From Lichenostomus cassidix (Eukaryota > Chordata > Aves > Passeriformes > Meliphagidae): DNA of 64,000 nucleotides. Every line of letters starts with the position of its first letter. The first letter of the stretch is position 1. The translations under genes were made by a program, and so were the position numbers. The notes below the pieces were generated by a model. That model was not told the DNA's origin and did no database searches. It saw only the letters and a list, made by a program, of their open reading frames with translations. The stretch is taken from positions 74,443,663 to 74,507,662 of the forward strand of contig CM039211.1 of assembly GCA_008360975.2 (NCBI GenBank), given 5' to 3'. Below are positions 56,700-64,000 of the stretch, piece by piece.

Positions 56700-58766
56700 G
56701 CAGGAGCTCGGAGGGATGGGGATGGATACCGGCCGAGCCCGGTGCTGTCACTCCTGCTCTGGCTGCGGTCCCACCGCGGTCCCCCAAAGCCCACCGGTCC
56801 CAGCAGTGGCAGGGGAGGTTTGTTTGGGAATTTTTTTTTGGCCGGCGTTGGCAGCGAATTCTTATGGAGAAAGCCCAAAAGGTTTGAGGGTAGGGGAAGG
56901 GCTCTGCTGGTAAGTTAAAAACTCCTTGGGAAAAATCAATCTGTGGAACAGTAATTTCCTCAGTACTTAGAGTTCATGGGGTGGGCTTTGCCTCAGTGCT
57001 GCAATCCCCAGTCCCTTCTAGTCAGATGGCACTGTGCATGTCTAGGGGGCTGAGAGGGCTTTGGTGTAGATAAACCTGTTTTAGGAGAGGGGAAGGCCAG
57101 GGCACACCAGGAGGAATGGTGGGTTGTTAAACATAACCTGCCTTAGCTGGTGCTTGCCTTTGTGCCTGACAGGGCACTGCAGCTTCACCACCAGGAAAGG
57201 CCCAGCAGTCCCTATGTTCTGATGGATGGCAGCAAACTTCACCAAAAATCCTCCCTCCACAAGACAAAACAAATTTTGGAGTTGGACACTTTCCTCAAGG
57301 CATTCCATATTAGACTCAGCTGTGCTTAACATACAGGGAGTAAGTGTCTTTATCTATTCTCTCCCCAGAGGCAAGCAGTCAGTCCAGCATTCCTATCTAC
57401 CACTGCCTTGTGTTCCAGTTCATGCCTCAGTTGGAAAAGGTCAGGCAGGAACGTCAGGAAGCATATTTAGTAGAAGAGGAATCTTGAACTGCATTCAAGT
57501 ACTACCTCTAATCTTCCTCAGGCATCTTGGGACCATTTGCTGACTGTTAGTGGCAGCAAGGCTTCTTTCCAGCTGGGTGTTCCTGCATGTGGAGCTCTGC
57601 AGTGTGGCTGGACAGTCTGAACACACAGGTAAGGGCACTGAGGTGGAAGTTTGTTTTGGCAAGTGGTGTTTTGCTTGGTTGCTGGGGAACAGGCTGGGGC
57701 AGAGCTGTGGGTCACCCTGCTCCAGCAGTGCTGTCACCATGTCACTGCACTGGGGCAAGCACAAATCTGTCACCTTTAATCCGCCACAAAACAGATGCAA
57801 CTCAGACATTATAGTTTCGGCATGCAACATGTCATAGGTAACAAAATGGATTCGACAGCAGTGTCTATGAAATAAATCTTTGTGAGTAAGTAAAAAAGAA
57901 ATCACAGAAGCAATTGCTGAGGAACATGTCTGCAGGCTCAGGTCTAGAGCTGGTTGTGTTTTCTTTTATACAGCAGCAGCCAAATTCACAGATCCTGCAC
58001 CAGGAGGACATGTGCAGTGGGAAGGAGTAAAATCCCATTAATGTTTATGCTCAAACCAGGTCTGCCTTCCTGGTGGTACAGAAAGTGCCTTTAGAATCAG
58101 TGCAGTTATAAACGAACAACCCCAGTGTTAATTAGGTTCATTTGCACACAAACAGGAGCCAGAACAGAGCTGTGTTCCAGAGTGCCAGATTGCATTCAGA
58201 ACGCCTCTGTTGCAAACAGGAATGAGAAAAGGATGGAAAACCAATCACTGTACAGAGAGAATGACAGGGTTCAGCACATTTTCCTAAAAGATTTAATGCC
58301 AACCCCAGCCCAGATGCTTTGTAGCACATGTACAGCTTGGCAGTAATGAGGCAGTTTTGGTAGAACAGAGATCTGGACATGCTGTGTCAGGGCTCTGCTG
58401 TGCCTTGACACTCTTCTAGTACTTATACAAAAATGCAACATCCAGCCCATACTTCTGGATACAGAACAACAGTGATGTGCTTAATGAAGAGTTGCTTTCA
58501 AGAGAGAGTCCGTGGAGAAACAGCTTCCAACAGAGCTTTCTCCTACTCTCCTAATGATTTAGGAACACAAGGCTCAATGTGCTTTGAAAAAAAAAAGTCT
58601 GGTATGAAATTAAGAAAAATGCTCATTTTTCCAAGTATATGATATTTAATTGTAATGAAAGAAAATCTGAAAATGGCTAAATCAATTCAGAAGTAAACAT
58701 AAGTTGTAATACTATACCTGTAAAATGATTAATTCCATTCATTGTCATTAGAAATTGTGTAAAATA
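56700..58766. other. intergenic 3' of NEDD4L, no gene seen
   Basis: Composition returns to ordinary levels after about 56.8 kb. No conserved frame was recognised. A longer NEDD4L 3' UTR on the minus strand could extend here. Confidence 0.5.
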
Positions 58767-59029
58767 TTTATTTAAGGGCTTTGCCTACAGAGGCACAACA
58801 TAAATAGAGTAAGTCCTGCTGAAACATGATCAGTTCGCAGCTGCTGCGGGAACATCAGCAAGGCCACCCCAGGTGACAGTCCCAGCCTCGGGGCTCGGGT
58901 CCCCACACTGCCAGGGTTTGCTCCAGAGCCCAGGGCCGGGCAACTGCTCTGCCACAGTCCCTCGGAGTCCCTCGGGCAGGTGCCAAAGCCAGCAGAACGT
59001 GCTTGGAGAGGGAATGGGCTCAGTTCCAG
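58767..59029 (-). other. NEDD4L: NEDD4L 3' UTR, proximal part
   Basis: Non-coding sequence after the stop, with AATAAA on the minus strand at 58772-58767, about 260 nt downstream. NEDD4L transcripts commonly have longer 3' UTRs, so this may be only the proximal signal. Confidence 0.5.
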
Positions 59030-63900
<4,871 letters not shown>

Positions 63901-64000
63901 CTAGGGCAGATCACAATTAGGCAGGTTGAAAATGGGCACATCAGTGCAGAGTTCTAGAAACCCACAGGTCTGTGAGCACTGCAAGGGTTAAACAGGCTCT

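Noticed and set aside
56004..56878. Minus-strand frames of 228, 155 and 253 codons with 13-residue repeats
   Set aside because: Produced by the 39-bp minisatellite, whose length is divisible by three; three frames open together and no start or domain context.

Overview
The window is vertebrate nuclear DNA, most likely from a bird and plausibly a passerine. The evidence is multi-exon genes with GT/AG introns and short avian-like intron lengths, fragments of the CR1 retrotransposon family, and a gene order MALT1 - ALPK2 - MIR122 - NEDD4L. That order matches human 18q21 in reverse; the segment lies on the Z chromosome in chicken (established knowledge, not visible here). Species and chromosome are inference.

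Layout. (1) 3800-17320, minus strand: a complete MALT1 paracaspase gene. I resolved 17 coding exons whose phases join without a break into 823 residues (human is 824), including the 33-nt alternative exon. (2) 17321-23300: upstream flank with the MALT1 CpG island, a short GC-rich tandem repeat, a CR1 fragment, a GGGAGA microsatellite and no convincing gene. (3) 23301-38693, plus strand: ALPK2, an alpha-kinase gene. I resolved ten joined coding exons plus one possible upstream exon; the C-terminal Ig-like and alpha-kinase domains are complete, but I could not find the N-terminal Ig domain known in mammals. (4) 41362-41441, minus strand: the miR-122 hairpin, with both mature arms matching the known miRNA. 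(5) 45.6-46.3 kb: a CR1 fragment and a possible solo LTR. (6) 50.7-56.7 kb: a repeat-dense block holding an 87-bp minisatellite (about 27 copies), a 12-bp minisatellite, a GC-rich inverted duplication about 2.6 kb across, and a 39-bp GC-rich minisatellite (about 10 copies). (7) 59030-63900, minus strand: the last eight coding exons of NEDD4L, covering most of the HECT catalytic domain to the stop codon; the gene continues beyond the right edge.

How the genes relate. They are not an operon and have separate roles. MALT1 is an NF-kB signalling scaffold and protease, ALPK2 an atypical kinase, miR-122 the liver microRNA, and NEDD4L a ubiquitin ligase. Their adjacency is conserved synteny.

The part least explained by known genes is 53.4-56.0 kb. 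Two inverted copies of one unit face each other. Each carries a CpG-rich promoter-like block, a long pyrimidine tract on its own sense strand, a canonical 3' splice site, and an AATAAA signal about 26-31 nt further on. In the left copy a good splice donor is also present, predicting a tiny spliced non-coding RNA. This is the best candidate for something undescribed, but it rests on sequence pattern alone.
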